This document shows, in pieces, positions 47,661-57,467 of a stretch of 64,000 nucleotides of DNA. Numbering within the stretch: position 1 is the stretch's first letter; each line of letters opens with the position of its first letter. The notes under the pieces were generated by a model that had not been told where the DNA came from, ran no database searches, and saw nothing but the letters and a program-made list of their open reading frames with translations. Position numbers and translations under genes: made by a program. The DNA is from Bacillus_BA fengqiuensis (lineage in GTDB: Bacteria > Bacillota > Bacilli > Bacillales > Bacillaceae_H): the NCBI GenBank assembly GCA_030813035.1, contig JAUSTV010000005.1, one strand, 5' to 3'.

Positions 47661-49574
47661 TTACTTTTCGTTTAACAGTCTTTCCAACTCATTTAAGGTT
47701 TGTTCAAAGACCATCATCGTTTCTTCAATCGGCTTGGCTGTAGACATATCGACACCGGCCGCTTTTAATATGCTAATGGGATCATTTGAATTGCCGGCTG
47801 CCAGGAATTGATCCCCCACCCTTTCCACAGCAGGCTGGCCTTGCTCAAGAATTTGTTTGGCCAATGCCGTAGAGGCAGCAAAGCTGGTTGAATACTGATA
47901 TACATAGAAATTGTAATAGAAGTGCGGAATGCGTGCCCATTCCATGGTAATTCCTTCATCTGAAATCATCGCGGGGCCATAATATTTTTCATTGAGTTCT
48001 TTATATAAAGCTTTAAGGGCTTCGGCATTCAACGACTCACCTTTTTGATCCATGTCGTGAATGGCTTTTTCAAATTCGGCGAATTGAGTTTGGCGGAACA
48101 AAGTAGAGCGGAAATTTTCCAGACGCTGATTCAATAGATACATCTTCTCTTCCTTTGTTTTCGCATTTTTATATTCACTTTCCCACAATAAATGTTCATT
48201 CATCGTTGACGCTACTTCTGCCGTGAAGATTGGATAATTAGATGTAATATAAGGCTGCTTTTTATTGGTGTAATAGGACTGCATGGCATGGCCCAGTTCA
48301 TGGGCAATTGTCGCCACATCATCCTTCGTTCCTTCATAGTTCAATAAAATGTATGGATGGGTGTCATATGCTCCCCATTGATAAGCACCACTCGTTTTTC
48401 CTTCTGTCGGATAGACGTCAATCCATCCACCGGTGAACGATTCTTTCAATAACTTTCCATATTCCTCACCGAGCGGCTTCAGTCCGTCAAGAACCATCTG
48501 TTGGGCTTGATCATATGGAATATAACGATCATCCGCTCGTACAATTGGTGTATAAATATCGTACATATGCAGCTCATCCACACCTAACATCTTCTTTTTC
48601 AGTTCAATGTATCGATGTAAAAGAGGCAAATGTTGATTGACCGTATCAATGAGCTGGTCATATACTTTCACCGGGACGTCATTCGGATCCAGACTTGCCT
48701 CCATTGCCGAATCATATTTTCGTACTTTTGCATACATATTGTTTGCCTTGACTTTACCGCTTAACGTTTGGGCCAATGTATCTTGGTACTGGGTAAGCGT
48801 TCCATAATACGATTCAAATGCTTGTTTTCGAACTTCACGATTTTTACTTTCTAAATGCGGAACAAAATTGGAAACGGTCAGCGGGACCTCTTCTCCGCTT
48901 TCATCTTTAACATTCGGGAATTTGATGTCTTTCGTCAGCATATTGTATATATCTTCAGGATTGGCAGCTAAAGGAGCGGCTTGAGCCAGAATCTCCTCTA
49001 TTTCTTTTGAAAGTGTATGAGGTTTTGTTCGAAGTATATCAGAGATGAAATATTTATATGGAGCCAAAGATTCATCTTTCAGAAAAACCCCCATTTTTAA
49101 AGGAGCGATTCCTACCATTTCCGGAGCTATCCATGCAGTTTTCTCCATCACATGAACGGACATGTTATCGGCAAGATCCGCCAGTTCCTGAGAAGCTGGG
49201 TCCGACCCATTTACATCCAATGACATATAGGCATAAACACTTGCTTTATCATGGATTCTCATCAACATACTGTAATCATCCAGAGCAGCCTTCAGCGTTT
49301 TGGGAGATGTGCTTAACTTCCCTTGATACAGTGCAAATTGTTCTGCTAACTCCTCCGCTTTTTTGATATCGGCTTCCCAGGCTTTTTTCGTCGGATAAAT
49401 ATGTTCAAGCTTCCACTTATACTGCTGGGGAATTTCCGCGCGTGTATCATAAGCGGGTTTAATTTCCTCGGCACTTGCCACTACTGCTTCCATACTCATT
49501 ACATTAACCGGCACAGCCGTTGCCGAAAGTGCGACTACCACTGCCGCCATCGATTTCAAAATCGTTTTCTTCAT
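47661..49574 (-). CDS. pepF: Oligoendopeptidase F with a signal peptide
   Basis: A 637-residue M3 metallopeptidase. The zinc site HELGH lies in VATIAHELGHAMQSYY, with the third ligand Glu in FTAEVASTMNEH. The N-terminal helical domain holds the EIPQQYKWKLEHIYPTKKAW start typical of PepF. Unlike the usual cytosolic enzyme it begins MKKTILKSMAAVVVALSATA, a clear secretion signal ending near VVASAEE. The start at 49574 follows GAAGGGGACG; the extra open frame to 49715 is upstream of this site. It should cleave short peptides outside the membrane. Confidence 0.93.
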   Translation of the reverse strand: MKKTILKSMAAVVVALSATAVPVNVMSMEAVVASAEEIKPAYDTRAEIPQQYKWKLEHIYPTKKAWEADIKKAEELAEQFALYQGKLSTSPKTLKAALDDYSMLMRIHDKASVYAYMSLDVNGSDPASQELADLADNMSVHVMEKTAWIAPEMVGIAPLKMGVFLKDESLAPYKYFISDILRTKPHTLSKEIEEILAQAAPLAANPEDIYNMLTKDIKFPNVKDESGEEVPLTVSNFVPHLESKNREVRKQAFESYYGTLTQYQDTLAQTLSGKVKANNMYAKVRKYDSAMEASLDPNDVPVKVYDQLIDTVNQHLPLLHRYIELKKKMLGVDELHMYDIYTPIVRADDRYIPYDQAQQMVLDGLKPLGEEYGKLLKESFTGGWIDVYPTEGKTSGAYQWGAYDTHPYILLNYEGTKDDVATIAHELGHAMQSYYTNKKQPYITSNYPIFTAEVASTMNEHLLWESEYKNAKTKEEKMYLLNQRLENFRSTLFRQTQFAEFEKAIHDMDQKGESLNAEALKALYKELNEKYYGPAMISDEGITMEWARIPHFYYNFYVYQYSTSFAASTALAKQILEQGQPAVERVGDQFLAAGNSNDPISILKAAGVDMSTAKPIEETMMVFEQTLNELERLLNEK

Positions 49575-49863
49575 TTTCTCGTCCCCTTCTTCCTCCAAAA
49601 TCAAATGAACAAAAATTTGTACCCCGCCATTACTGCAATTGTCATAACACTTTTTTATGTTCGCTGTAACGTCCAAAAAACCTCTCCAAATTACCAATTT
49701 ATAGAAATTTTCCAATTGTAAGATAACCTAACCGGGGACAAACCTCGCCCTGCGCTTAACCACAGTAAAAAATGGATATTCTTTACAAGATTAGCTATTA
49801 TGAGAAGAGAAATTAGAATAGATAAATACGGATTTAAAGAAGACTGCAATAAGGAGGGAACCC

Positions 49864-50565
49864 ATGTCCAAAGAATCGATACTAATTGTTGAAGATGAAG
49901 AGAAAATCTTAAGACTGCTAGAGTTGGAGCTTGAGTATGAGGGATATCAGATTGGGAAAGCAGCCGATGGAATTGAAGCGCTTGAAGCGTATCGGACTGG
50001 AAAATGGGATTTGATTTTGTTAGATGTGATGCTTCCGGGGTTAAGTGGAATTGAGCTTCTTCGTCGCATTCGCTCGAATGATTCTTATACTCCTGTTATT
50101 CTGTTAACAGCAAAAGGCTCTGTTGAGGATAAAGTATCAGGGCTTGATCTTGGAGCGAATGATTATATTACAAAGCCTTTTCAAATTGAGGAATTGCTTG
50201 CAAGAATTCGTGCCGTGTTACGGATGCGGGCAGCAGCCCCCTCAAAACAGGAAGCGGATGATGAATGGTTGACAGCCGGTGATTTAAAGGTAAATGAAAA
50301 AACACGTGAAGTAATCAGGGGGGAAAATGAAATTGACCTTACGCCAAAAGAATATGATTTGCTTTTGTATTTACTGAAAAATAAGCGACAAGTGTTGCAA
50401 CGGGAGCAAATTTTAGAAGCTGTGTGGGGCTATGATTATTATGGAGATACGAATGTAGTGGATGTCTATATCCGCTATGTTCGAAAAAAAGTCGACTATG
50501 CCTATGATTCACCGCTCATTCATACGGTGAGAGGCGTCGGCTATGTATTAAAGGATGCAAAATGA
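49864..50565 (+). CDS. OmpR-family response regulator (YkoG-like)
   Basis: 233 residues. The receiver domain (1-~120) has IVEDEEKI, the phosphorylated Asp in LILLDVMLPGLSG and Lys in ANDYITKPF. The winged-helix output domain (~135-230) has EIDLTPKEYDLLLYLLKN and WGYDYYGDTNVVDVYIRYVR. AAGGAGGG precedes the ATG. It overlaps the kinase gene by 4 bp. With the kinase and two PepSY genes it forms a module like ykoGHI of B. subtilis. Confidence 0.94.
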   Translation: MSKESILIVEDEEKILRLLELELEYEGYQIGKAADGIEALEAYRTGKWDLILLDVMLPGLSGIELLRRIRSNDSYTPVILLTAKGSVEDKVSGLDLGANDYITKPFQIEELLARIRAVLRMRAAAPSKQEADDEWLTAGDLKVNEKTREVIRGENEIDLTPKEYDLLLYLLKNKRQVLQREQILEAVWGYDYYGDTNVVDVYIRYVRKKVDYAYDSPLIHTVRGVGYVLKDAK

Positions 50566-51911
50566 AATTAAGAAATAAAATCAATTTATATACGACAGTT
50601 TTATTCATCGTTTTACTACTGATCATGAATGTCTCCATCTATCTTGTTTTTAGTCACTTAATGACGGCAAATGAACTTGACCGTGCAAAAGCGGAAGCAG
50701 AGAAAATAGCCAAGGACGTTAGTGAAAATGTTGACCGAATTTCACCTAATGATCTTTTACGGGCTTACGTACCGATTGAAGGAATGATTGAAGTCTTAAA
50801 AGAAGGCCAACGTAAAGGAATCGCTATCACCTCTGAAACAGAACACCCTTTAAGTAAACGGGAGAGTTCATTTTTCCCTGGTGAACATAGCGAAATCATT
50901 ACCTATAACGAAAAGAGATATGTATTTGTTTCCAATCCCATTATTTGGACGGACGGAAGTATCGTGAATCTGCAATTGACGAAAAGCATTGAAGCTACAG
51001 ATGATATGCTTGCGGTATTAAGAATCGTTTTAATGGCAGTAACTGTGATTGCGATGATTCCTATGTTTATTTCAAGTACGATTCTTAGTGACTTTATTGC
51101 CCGTCCGATTCGTACGATGATTGAAACGATGAAAGAGATTCAGACAAGCGGTCAATTCAAGCGCCTTAATCTTGAAGGGAAATCAAAAGATGAGCTTGTG
51201 GAAATGGGGGAAACCTTTAACCATATGATTGATCTTTTGCAAACAAACTTTGAAAAACAGGAGCAATTCGTATCAAACGCATCGCACGAATTAAAAACAC
51301 CTTTAACCGTTATCGAAAGTTATGCAAGTCTTTTAAAAAGAAGAGGGCTTGAGCGTCCCGATTTGTTTAACGAATCGATCGAAGCGATTCATTCTGAAGC
51401 GATACGGATGAGGGAAATGACAGAACAGCTTCTCTTGCTTGCAAAACATCAGGAACAATGGCAGATAGAAAAGGAAAATGTTTCTCTTGCAGAGATGATG
51501 GATGAAATAGCAAAAGTGTATAAAAATGCGTATCAACGAACAGTAGAGGTTCATAGTCATGAAAACATTGAAGTGTTTACGGATGTCCAAAAGGTGAAAC
51601 AGCTTTTGTTTATCTTTTTAGATAATGCGCGGAAGTATAGTGATGGCTTGATTTCTGTTTTTATTGGAAAAACGAATAGTGAATCGTATATACGAATTGA
51701 AGATAGAGGAATTGGGATTCCTAAAGATGACTTGACTAAAGTGTTCGATCGTTTCTATCGAGTAGATAAAGCAAGAAGCCGGAAGCAAGGCGGATCAGGC
51801 CTTGGGCTTTCGATGGCAAAAGAAATAGCTGATGCGATAGGTGTGCGAATTGAGCTGGATAGTCTTGAAGGCAGAGGAACAACAGTCACACTTTTTTTCC
51901 GTAATCCTTGA
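50562..51911 (+). CDS. Sensor histidine kinase (YkoH-like)
   Basis: 449 residues. Two membrane helices (~10-30 and ~150-175) enclose an extracytoplasmic sensor of ~120 residues. HAMP follows, then the H box SNASHELKTPLTVIESYA, N box FLDNARKYSD and G boxes DRGIGIPKDDL and GGSGLGLSMAKEI. It phosphorylates the regulator encoded just upstream. The signal is unknown; PepSY neighbours suggest a periplasm-type or envelope signal. Confidence 0.94.
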   Translation: MKLRNKINLYTTVLFIVLLLIMNVSIYLVFSHLMTANELDRAKAEAEKIAKDVSENVDRISPNDLLRAYVPIEGMIEVLKEGQRKGIAITSETEHPLSKRESSFFPGEHSEIITYNEKRYVFVSNPIIWTDGSIVNLQLTKSIEATDDMLAVLRIVLMAVTVIAMIPMFISSTILSDFIARPIRTMIETMKEIQTSGQFKRLNLEGKSKDELVEMGETFNHMIDLLQTNFEKQEQFVSNASHELKTPLTVIESYASLLKRRGLERPDLFNESIEAIHSEAIRMREMTEQLLLLAKHQEQWQIEKENVSLAEMMDEIAKVYKNAYQRTVEVHSHENIEVFTDVQKVKQLLFIFLDNARKYSDGLISVFIGKTNSESYIRIEDRGIGIPKDDLTKVFDRFYRVDKARSRKQGGSGLGLSMAKEIADAIGVRIELDSLEGRGTTVTLFFRNP

Positions 51912-51912
51912 T

Positions 51913-51957
51913 CTCTCATCAAGTTCTCATTTTACCTCGATATACTTGAGCTATTAT
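51913..51957 (+). promoter_or_regulatory. Candidate direct-repeat operator before the first PepSY gene
   Basis: TCTCAT occurs at 51913-51918 and again at 51925-51930, a 12-bp period, within CTCTCATCAAGTTCTCATTT. A close relative, TTTCTCATCAAATTTTAATC, lies at 52739-52758 before the second PepSY gene. OmpR-type regulators bind such direct repeats. Confidence 0.4.
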
Positions 51958-51977
51958 ACGCAGGATGGGGTGATCAA

Positions 51978-52718
51978 ATGAAAAATAGAAAATGGCTGGT
52001 TATAGTCGGAGTTGTTCTTGTCATTGGCCTGTTTGTTTTTATCGGTTTACAGTGGCGGGCACCCTCATTATCGGCACAAACGTTGACAGAGGAAGAAGCG
52101 AAAAAGGTGGCCACGGACAAATATCATGGTGACATTATAAAAACAACGAAAACAAATGATGAGTACCAGGTAGACATGAAGCTTAAAACAGGCATTTACC
52201 ATATTCGAATCGATGCTGAAAATGGTGAAGTAATGTCGATTACCAGAGAGTCGGATGCTAAAACCAAAGAGGAACCGCCATTGGACGAAACTCCGCAAAA
52301 AGAAACACCAAAAGAACGACTAACAGAAAAAGAAATTGAAGCACAACTTTCTTCACAAGGTCATGTTGATTCGATCGAATATGTTGAGGAAAAGGAAACT
52401 TCTTATTATAAAGCAGTTGTAAGCAGCAACAACAAAAAAGTCACATTGAAATTAGATCCTTTTACAGGTACCGTGATTGACTCGATCCAGGAAGCGGCTA
52501 GCATTATTACCGAAAATGAGGCGATTGTCATTGCTGAAAAGCATGTGAATGGAATCGGTGATGATGCGGATTTTTTTCATCCAGACGGGCAAACACCTTA
52601 TTATATCGTGGATGTTGAATTAGATGATGACAGAGAAGCGGAAGTTCAAGTCGATGCCTATACACGTGCAGTAAAATCAGTCATTTGGGAAGATAATCAT
52701 GATGACGATCATGAATAA
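51978..52718 (+). CDS. PepSY-domain membrane-anchored protein
   Basis: 246 residues. One N-terminal membrane anchor (WLVIVGVVLVIGLFVFIGLQ) precedes an outside part with PepSY repeats at ~35-80, ~110-165 and ~170-235 (TEEEAKKVATDKYHGDI, ITENEAIVIAEKHVNG, YIVDVELDDDREAEVQVDAY). PepSY modules are thought to inhibit peptidases or bind peptides outside the cell. GATGGGGTG precedes the ATG. It lies 66 bp after the kinase with its own candidate operator. Confidence 0.88.
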   Translation: MKNRKWLVIVGVVLVIGLFVFIGLQWRAPSLSAQTLTEEEAKKVATDKYHGDIIKTTKTNDEYQVDMKLKTGIYHIRIDAENGEVMSITRESDAKTKEEPPLDETPQKETPKERLTEKEIEAQLSSQGHVDSIEYVEEKETSYYKAVVSSNNKKVTLKLDPFTGTVIDSIQEAASIITENEAIVIAEKHVNGIGDDADFFHPDGQTPYYIVDVELDDDREAEVQVDAYTRAVKSVIWEDNHDDDHE

Positions 52719-52839
52719 AATGAGAAAACTCAAGACGCTTTCTCATCAAATTTTAATCTTTCTATCCCTTTCCTCTCATTTTTGATGGTTACAGTAGATA
52801 CTGTAAGAACAAAACAAAATGTTTAGGAGGAAGTCGGAA

Positions 52840-53409
52840 ATGAAAAAATTAGTCCCTATTACGTTAGCGGCAGCTCTTATATTAGGCGGTTCCATGGCAG
52901 TTAAACAAGGATTCGCCCAAAAAGATGATCAACAAAAGGTAGAAGTGAAACAGACAAACGAAGTGATCGGTATGGAAAAAGCCAAAGCAGCAGCATTAAA
53001 ACGAGTAAACGGAATGGTTGAAAGCATTGAGCTGGAAAGCAAGAACGGTCGAACCTATTATGAAGTTGACATTAATAAAGATAAAAAAGATTATGACATC
53101 TATGTAGATGCATATACTGCAGACATTTTAAAAGTAGAAGAAAACAACTTCGACGATGACCGCGATGATCAGGTATCAACTCCAACAACAGAAGCGCTGC
53201 TTTCTCAACGAGAAGCCATGGCAATCGCAACAAAGCAAGGAGCAGGTAACGTAGTAAAAATCGAGCTAGATGAAGAGAATGGCAGATATGAATATGAAAT
53301 GGAAGTGAAAACAGACAAAGGTGAAGCAGATATAACGATTGATGCTGAAACCGGTAAGGTTTTAGAGTTAGAATTGGATGACGACAATGATGATCGTTAT
53401 GATGATTAA
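52840..53409 (+). CDS. Secreted PepSY-domain protein (YkoI-like)
   Basis: 189 residues with a signal peptide (MKKLVPITLAAALILGG... cut near GFAQKDD) and two PepSY domains (IGMEKAKAAALKRVNGMVES at ~30-85, LSQREAMAIATKQGAGNVVK at ~115-180), ending in an acidic DDDNDDRYDD tail. The start at 52840 follows AGGAGG; the more upstream frame start at 52819 overlaps that site. It is close to YkoI of B. subtilis, which the YkoGH system accompanies. It might act on the secreted PepF encoded nearby (speculative). Confidence 0.88.
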   Translation: MKKLVPITLAAALILGGSMAVKQGFAQKDDQQKVEVKQTNEVIGMEKAKAAALKRVNGMVESIELESKNGRTYYEVDINKDKKDYDIYVDAYTADILKVEENNFDDDRDDQVSTPTTEALLSQREAMAIATKQGAGNVVKIELDEENGRYEYEMEVKTDKGEADITIDAETGKVLELELDDDNDDRYDD

Positions 53410-53425
53410 TAGTCTTTAAAGCTAA

Positions 53426-53460
53426 AGGCATGAGTCCAATTCAAGACCGGACTCATGCCT
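53426..53460. terminator. Terminator between convergent genes
   Basis: A 12-bp perfect stem AGGCATGAGTCC/GGACTCATGCCT with an 11-nt loop. The minus strand tail TTTAGCTTT is the better one. Confidence 0.65.
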
Positions 53461-53507
53461 AAAATAGAACGACACATCTTTAAAAGGGAATCTTCACCAA
53501 TTAACCT

Positions 53508-54218
53508 TCACTTCAGCATATATACTCTCTCTGGCCGCCCTACAACTCCATACGACAAGTCGGCTGCCACATCTCCTTTAGAGACGAGATACTCCAAATA
53601 TCTTCTCGCAGTCGAACGGCTCGCTCCAATTTCCTTTCCTACTTCATCCGCCGTTAACCCGTCGGAGCGTTTTTGAATGACGTCTGACACTTTTTCCAGT
53701 GTTAACCGATCAATCCCTTTTGGCAAGTACGATATCTTTTCTTCGACTTTCCGATTTTTAAGCATTAGCTCGTCTACTTTTTCCTGATTGACGGATTCCT
53801 TTTCATTAATCCACTTTTCTACTTTCTCACGATAGCTTTTATAATTTGATAGCGTTTGTTCAAATCGCTGAAAAATGACTGGTTTAATGATATAGTCAAA
53901 TATCCCTTGACCAATCGCTTCTCTTACCGCCTCCACTTCTTTTCCAGCGGTAATCATAATAACATCCGTCGAATGATGTTGCTGCTTAATATATCGAAGT
54001 AAATCCAACCCGTTCATATCTGGGAAATACATATCAAGCAGTACTAGGTCCGGACAGAGAATGTCCAGCTGTTCTGTTGCTTCCTCTTCGTTCATCGCAA
54101 CTCCCACTACTTCATAGCCATGGACTTTCTCTATAAATCGGCGGTTAATTTCCGCGATTCGATGATCATCTTCTATAATTAACACTGAAATCCATTGCTC
54201 AGTTTGTTTGTATGCCAT
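53508..54218 (-). CDS. CitB/DctR/MalR-family response regulator
   Basis: 236 residues. The receiver domain has LIIEDDHRIAEINRRF, phospho-Asp in LVLLDMYFPDMNG and Lys in FDYIIKPV. The output helix-turn-helix is near ~170-220 (GLTADEVGKEIGASRSTARR). The class controls di- and tricarboxylate uptake and use. It overlaps the kinase gene by 20 bp. It most likely activates the tctCBA operon upstream on the same strand. Confidence 0.92.
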   Translation of the reverse strand: MAYKQTEQWISVLIIEDDHRIAEINRRFIEKVHGYEVVGVAMNEEEATEQLDILCPDLVLLDMYFPDMNGLDLLRYIKQQHHSTDVIMITAGKEVEAVREAIGQGIFDYIIKPVIFQRFEQTLSNYKSYREKVEKWINEKESVNQEKVDELMLKNRKVEEKISYLPKGIDRLTLEKVSDVIQKRSDGLTADEVGKEIGASRSTARRYLEYLVSKGDVAADLSYGVVGRPERVYMLK

Positions 54219-55821
54219 GATTCTCCCTCCGTTTCATCTCCGCCCTATGTTTAGGAATCGCTACTGTAAATACCGTTCCTAAAGAAGCTCCCGGATTAAA
54301 CGTAATATATCCCCCTAATCTTTCAATCGATTGTTTTACAAGCGCTAAACCAAAGCCGCGATTTTCTTCTGATTTTGTCGAAAACCCCATCTCAAAAATT
54401 TTTGTTGCCTGTTCCTCAGATATACCGCTTCCGTTATCTTCTACTTCAATAATTAAGTCTTCTCCTAAATCCGTAAAAAAGACTTTGACATTTTTAGTTG
54501 GTGAAGCGTTTTCAAAAGTGGCTTCCATCGCATTATCAATCAAATTACCGATGATGGTCACAAGAGAACTGCGGTCCACTGAATGGGGAACATCCCTAAA
54601 ACTGCTCTCCCGATCAATTTCCAACTGCACTTTCAATTCGCTTGCCCTATTGAATTTTCCAATCAATAATCCCCCAATCATCGGATCAGGGATTTCCTTC
54701 ATGATAAATTGAAAAAGGTTTTGATGAATATCCGACTCTCTCGTAATGAGCTCAATGGCTTCCTGATACGACTCTAATTGAATGAGCCCTGATATCATAT
54801 ACAGCTTGTTCGAATACTCATGAGTTTGTGCCCTTAACGCTTCTGCATATCGTTTTACTTGGGAAAGCTCCTCTGTCAGCCTGTACAATTCAGACTTATT
54901 CCGGAAACTTACGACCGCTCCAATGACCCCGGCATCATCACTGCGGACAGGAAGGCGATTGGCCACGACGATATTTTCTCCTATCATCATTTCCTGATCA
55001 TATTCTGCCTGTCCTGTTCTGATTACTTCCAGCAAGCGGGAGTTGGGCAGAACATCCAAAATTTTCTTCCCAAGTACTGGAGTTCCCGCTTCTAAATCGA
55101 GAAACTCCAAGGCCGTATGATTGATCATTGTAATATGTCCTTGTGCATTGACGGCAATGAGTCCCTCCCTGATGGATTCAAGAATGGCTTGTTTTTCCAT
55201 ATATAATCGACCGATTTCCTCCGGTTTCAACCCAAACAGCGCTTTATCGACGCCATATGCAATCATCATGGCGCCAAAAGCTCCTATCATCAAAATTAAA
55301 AGAGCGAATAAAATGATTCTATTTCGATAAACATCCGTCATCTTTTCAATGTCGCTTATTGAAAATCCTACCGACACGACACCAATGACTTGTTTTTCTT
55401 CATTAAACACAGGAGCTTTTCCCCTCAAAGAAGGTCCAAGGGATCCAACCGCTTCAGAAATAATGGACTTCCCTTTTAATACTTCTCCATTATCTCCCCC
55501 GATCATTTTTCTTCCTAGTCTTTCAGGAATCGGGTGGGAATAACGAATTCCCTCTTTATTTCCCACTACAATAAATTCCGCGCCCGTCTTTTTACGAATG
55601 TTTTCGGCAAACGGCTGGATAACCCGCGAAGGATCTGAACTGTCAAAACCCTTCTGCACTTCAGGGGTTAATGCAATGGTTTCCGCTAATGTCAATGCCC
55701 TTTGTCCTATCTGCTCTTTTATCATTTTTACTTCCATATCATGAAAAATAGCTCCCATGATGATCACAACTGAAAACAAGAGCAATCCGATAAGCAATAT
55801 AAGTTTATGATGCAATCTCAA
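54199..55821 (-). CDS. CitA/DcuS/DctS-family sensor histidine kinase
   Basis: 540 residues. Two membrane helices (~5-30, ~165-190) bracket a periplasm-type PAS (CitA-like) sensor. A cytoplasmic PAS follows (~210-320), then the family's H box LRAQTHEYSNKLYMISGLIQ and the ATPase boxes NLIDNAMEA and DNGSGI..GFGLALVKQ. Carboxylate ligands are usual. The start is TTG at 55821 after AGGAGG. A terminator separates it from tctA, so it has its own promoter. Confidence 0.92.
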   Translation of the reverse strand: MRLHHKLILLIGLLLFSVVIIMGAIFHDMEVKMIKEQIGQRALTLAETIALTPEVQKGFDSSDPSRVIQPFAENIRKKTGAEFIVVGNKEGIRYSHPIPERLGRKMIGGDNGEVLKGKSIISEAVGSLGPSLRGKAPVFNEEKQVIGVVSVGFSISDIEKMTDVYRNRIILFALLILMIGAFGAMMIAYGVDKALFGLKPEEIGRLYMEKQAILESIREGLIAVNAQGHITMINHTALEFLDLEAGTPVLGKKILDVLPNSRLLEVIRTGQAEYDQEMMIGENIVVANRLPVRSDDAGVIGAVVSFRNKSELYRLTEELSQVKRYAEALRAQTHEYSNKLYMISGLIQLESYQEAIELITRESDIHQNLFQFIMKEIPDPMIGGLLIGKFNRASELKVQLEIDRESSFRDVPHSVDRSSLVTIIGNLIDNAMEATFENASPTKNVKVFFTDLGEDLIIEVEDNGSGISEEQATKIFEMGFSTKSEENRGFGLALVKQSIERLGGYITFNPGASLGTVFTVAIPKHRAEMKRRENHGIQTN

Positions 55822-55877
55822 AGCCGTTTTCCTCCTTCTCTCTATATTCTAATCTGAAAATTTGGTTTATTCAAAAC

Positions 55878-55923
55878 AAAAAAAGACACATCGCTCACTT
55901 TTTGTCAGCACGTGTCTTTTTTT
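55878..55923. terminator. Terminator of the tct operon
   Basis: AAAAAAGACAC pairs with GTGTCTTTTTTT around a 22-nt loop. A and T tracts lie on both sides. Confidence 0.85.
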
Positions 55924-55925
55924 GA

Positions 55926-57452
55926 TTATCCTTCTACTGTCACGACTACTTTCTTCCCTCTTACTTTCATTAATATAGGTACTAAAATCCAAGCAGCCGC
56001 AATCAGTAAAAAGACTAGAGAAATTGGTTTATCGATGAAAATCATAAAATCGCCATTTGAAGCTGTCAGCGCTCTTCGCATATTATTCTCAATCATCGGC
56101 CCTAACACAAGACCCAATACAAGAGGCGCAAGCGGATAATCATGTTTCGCCAGAAAATAGCCGGCCAATCCACAGGCCATTAACAAGAGTAAATCAAAGA
56201 TGCTGACTTGTACGGCGTACACCCCAAATACGGAGATGGCCACAATGATGGGCAGCAAGTATTTAGGCGGTGTTTGAATGATTTTTGCAAATACCTTAAC
56301 GAGCGGCATGTTCAGTACGAGAAGCATAACGTTTCCGATAAACATACTCGCAATCAGGCCCCACGCAACTTGCGGATGATCTTCAAATAATAATGGACCT
56401 GGCTGGACATTGTACATAATCAGCGCTCCCATTAAAATCGCGGTTGTTCCGGATCCCGGGATTCCCAAAGTCAACAGCGGAATCATCGCTCCGCCTGATG
56501 CGGCATTGTTGGCAGATTCCGGTGCTGCCACTCCTTCAATCGCCCCTTGGCCAAACTTAGAAGAATTTTTGCTGATTTTCTTTTCCAGGCTGTAGGAAAA
56601 GAAAGAAGCGAGCGTCGCTCCTGCTCCTGGTAAAATTCCGATGAAGAAACCGAGCAGTGACCCGCGTAAAATAGGAGCGGAGCTGTCTTTTAAATCCTTT
56701 TTTGTCGGAAGAATACGGGTAATTTTATTGACTTCCCCGTCATTCTGTTCTCTTTCTAGGATGGCTTTAAATACCTCTCCCAGCGCAAATAGCCCTACCG
56801 CTACCGTTAAAAATTCCAACCCTTGATAAAGAACCGGGATATCATACGTAAAACGGGCAACACCTGATACATTATCCATGCCGATGGTAGCGAGCAGTAA
56901 ACCAAACACCGTCATCATCAGCGCTTTTGTAGTGGAGTTTCCTGCCAAACCGCTCACAGCACATAACCCTAAAATCATCAGAGCAAAATATTCAGCTGGA
57001 CCAAACTTCAGTGCCACATCGGATAAAGGCTGAGCCAAGAAGACCAGGGCGATAACGGACACAATTGAAGCGACAAACGAACCGATTGCCGCAATGGATA
57101 AGGCCGCTCCGGCTCTTCCCTGCCTTGCCATTTGGTATCCGTCCAATGCTGTCACAACCGATGATGATTCACCCGGTGTATTCAACAAAATTGATGTCGT
57201 GGACCCTCCGTACATGGCTCCATAATACACACCAGCTAACAAAATGATGGAACTTGCAGCCGCTTCCTCAGGTCCGAGTCCGCTTGTTAACGTAGCCGTA
57301 ACCGGAATCAACAATGCCACTCCACTCATCGGGCCGATCCCAGGCAGTACCCCGACAGCCGTTCCAATCAACACTCCGAAAAATGCAAAGGCTAGATTAT
57401 ACCAAACCAAGGCCGTTTCAAATCCATTTATTAAATATTGAAGTGCTTCCAT
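55926..57452 (-). CDS. tctA: Tripartite tricarboxylate transporter, large membrane subunit TctA
   Basis: 508 residues with about twelve membrane helices. It has the TctA signature GVLIGTAVGVLPGIGPMSGV and GGSTTSILLNTPGESSSVVT, and the mirrored second half GFFIGILPGAGATLASFFSY and GIPGSGTTAILMGALI. It forms the sodium-driven permease for citrate or a related tricarboxylate. AGGAGGG precedes the start. It follows tctB by 15 bp. Confidence 0.95.
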   Translation of the reverse strand: MEALQYLINGFETALVWYNLAFAFFGVLIGTAVGVLPGIGPMSGVALLIPVTATLTSGLGPEEAAASSIILLAGVYYGAMYGGSTTSILLNTPGESSSVVTALDGYQMARQGRAGAALSIAAIGSFVASIVSVIALVFLAQPLSDVALKFGPAEYFALMILGLCAVSGLAGNSTTKALMMTVFGLLLATIGMDNVSGVARFTYDIPVLYQGLEFLTVAVGLFALGEVFKAILEREQNDGEVNKITRILPTKKDLKDSSAPILRGSLLGFFIGILPGAGATLASFFSYSLEKKISKNSSKFGQGAIEGVAAPESANNAASGGAMIPLLTLGIPGSGTTAILMGALIMYNVQPGPLLFEDHPQVAWGLIASMFIGNVMLLVLNMPLVKVFAKIIQTPPKYLLPIIVAISVFGVYAVQVSIFDLLLLMACGLAGYFLAKHDYPLAPLVLGLVLGPMIENNMRRALTASNGDFMIFIDKPISLVFLLIAAAWILVPILMKVRGKKVVVTVEG

Positions 57453-57467
57453 TTCTCTCCCTCCTTT

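Noticed and set aside
49058..49721. Frames on the + strand opposite pepF
   Set aside because: Low-complexity Cys/His-rich translations produced by the complement of pepF; no binding sites.
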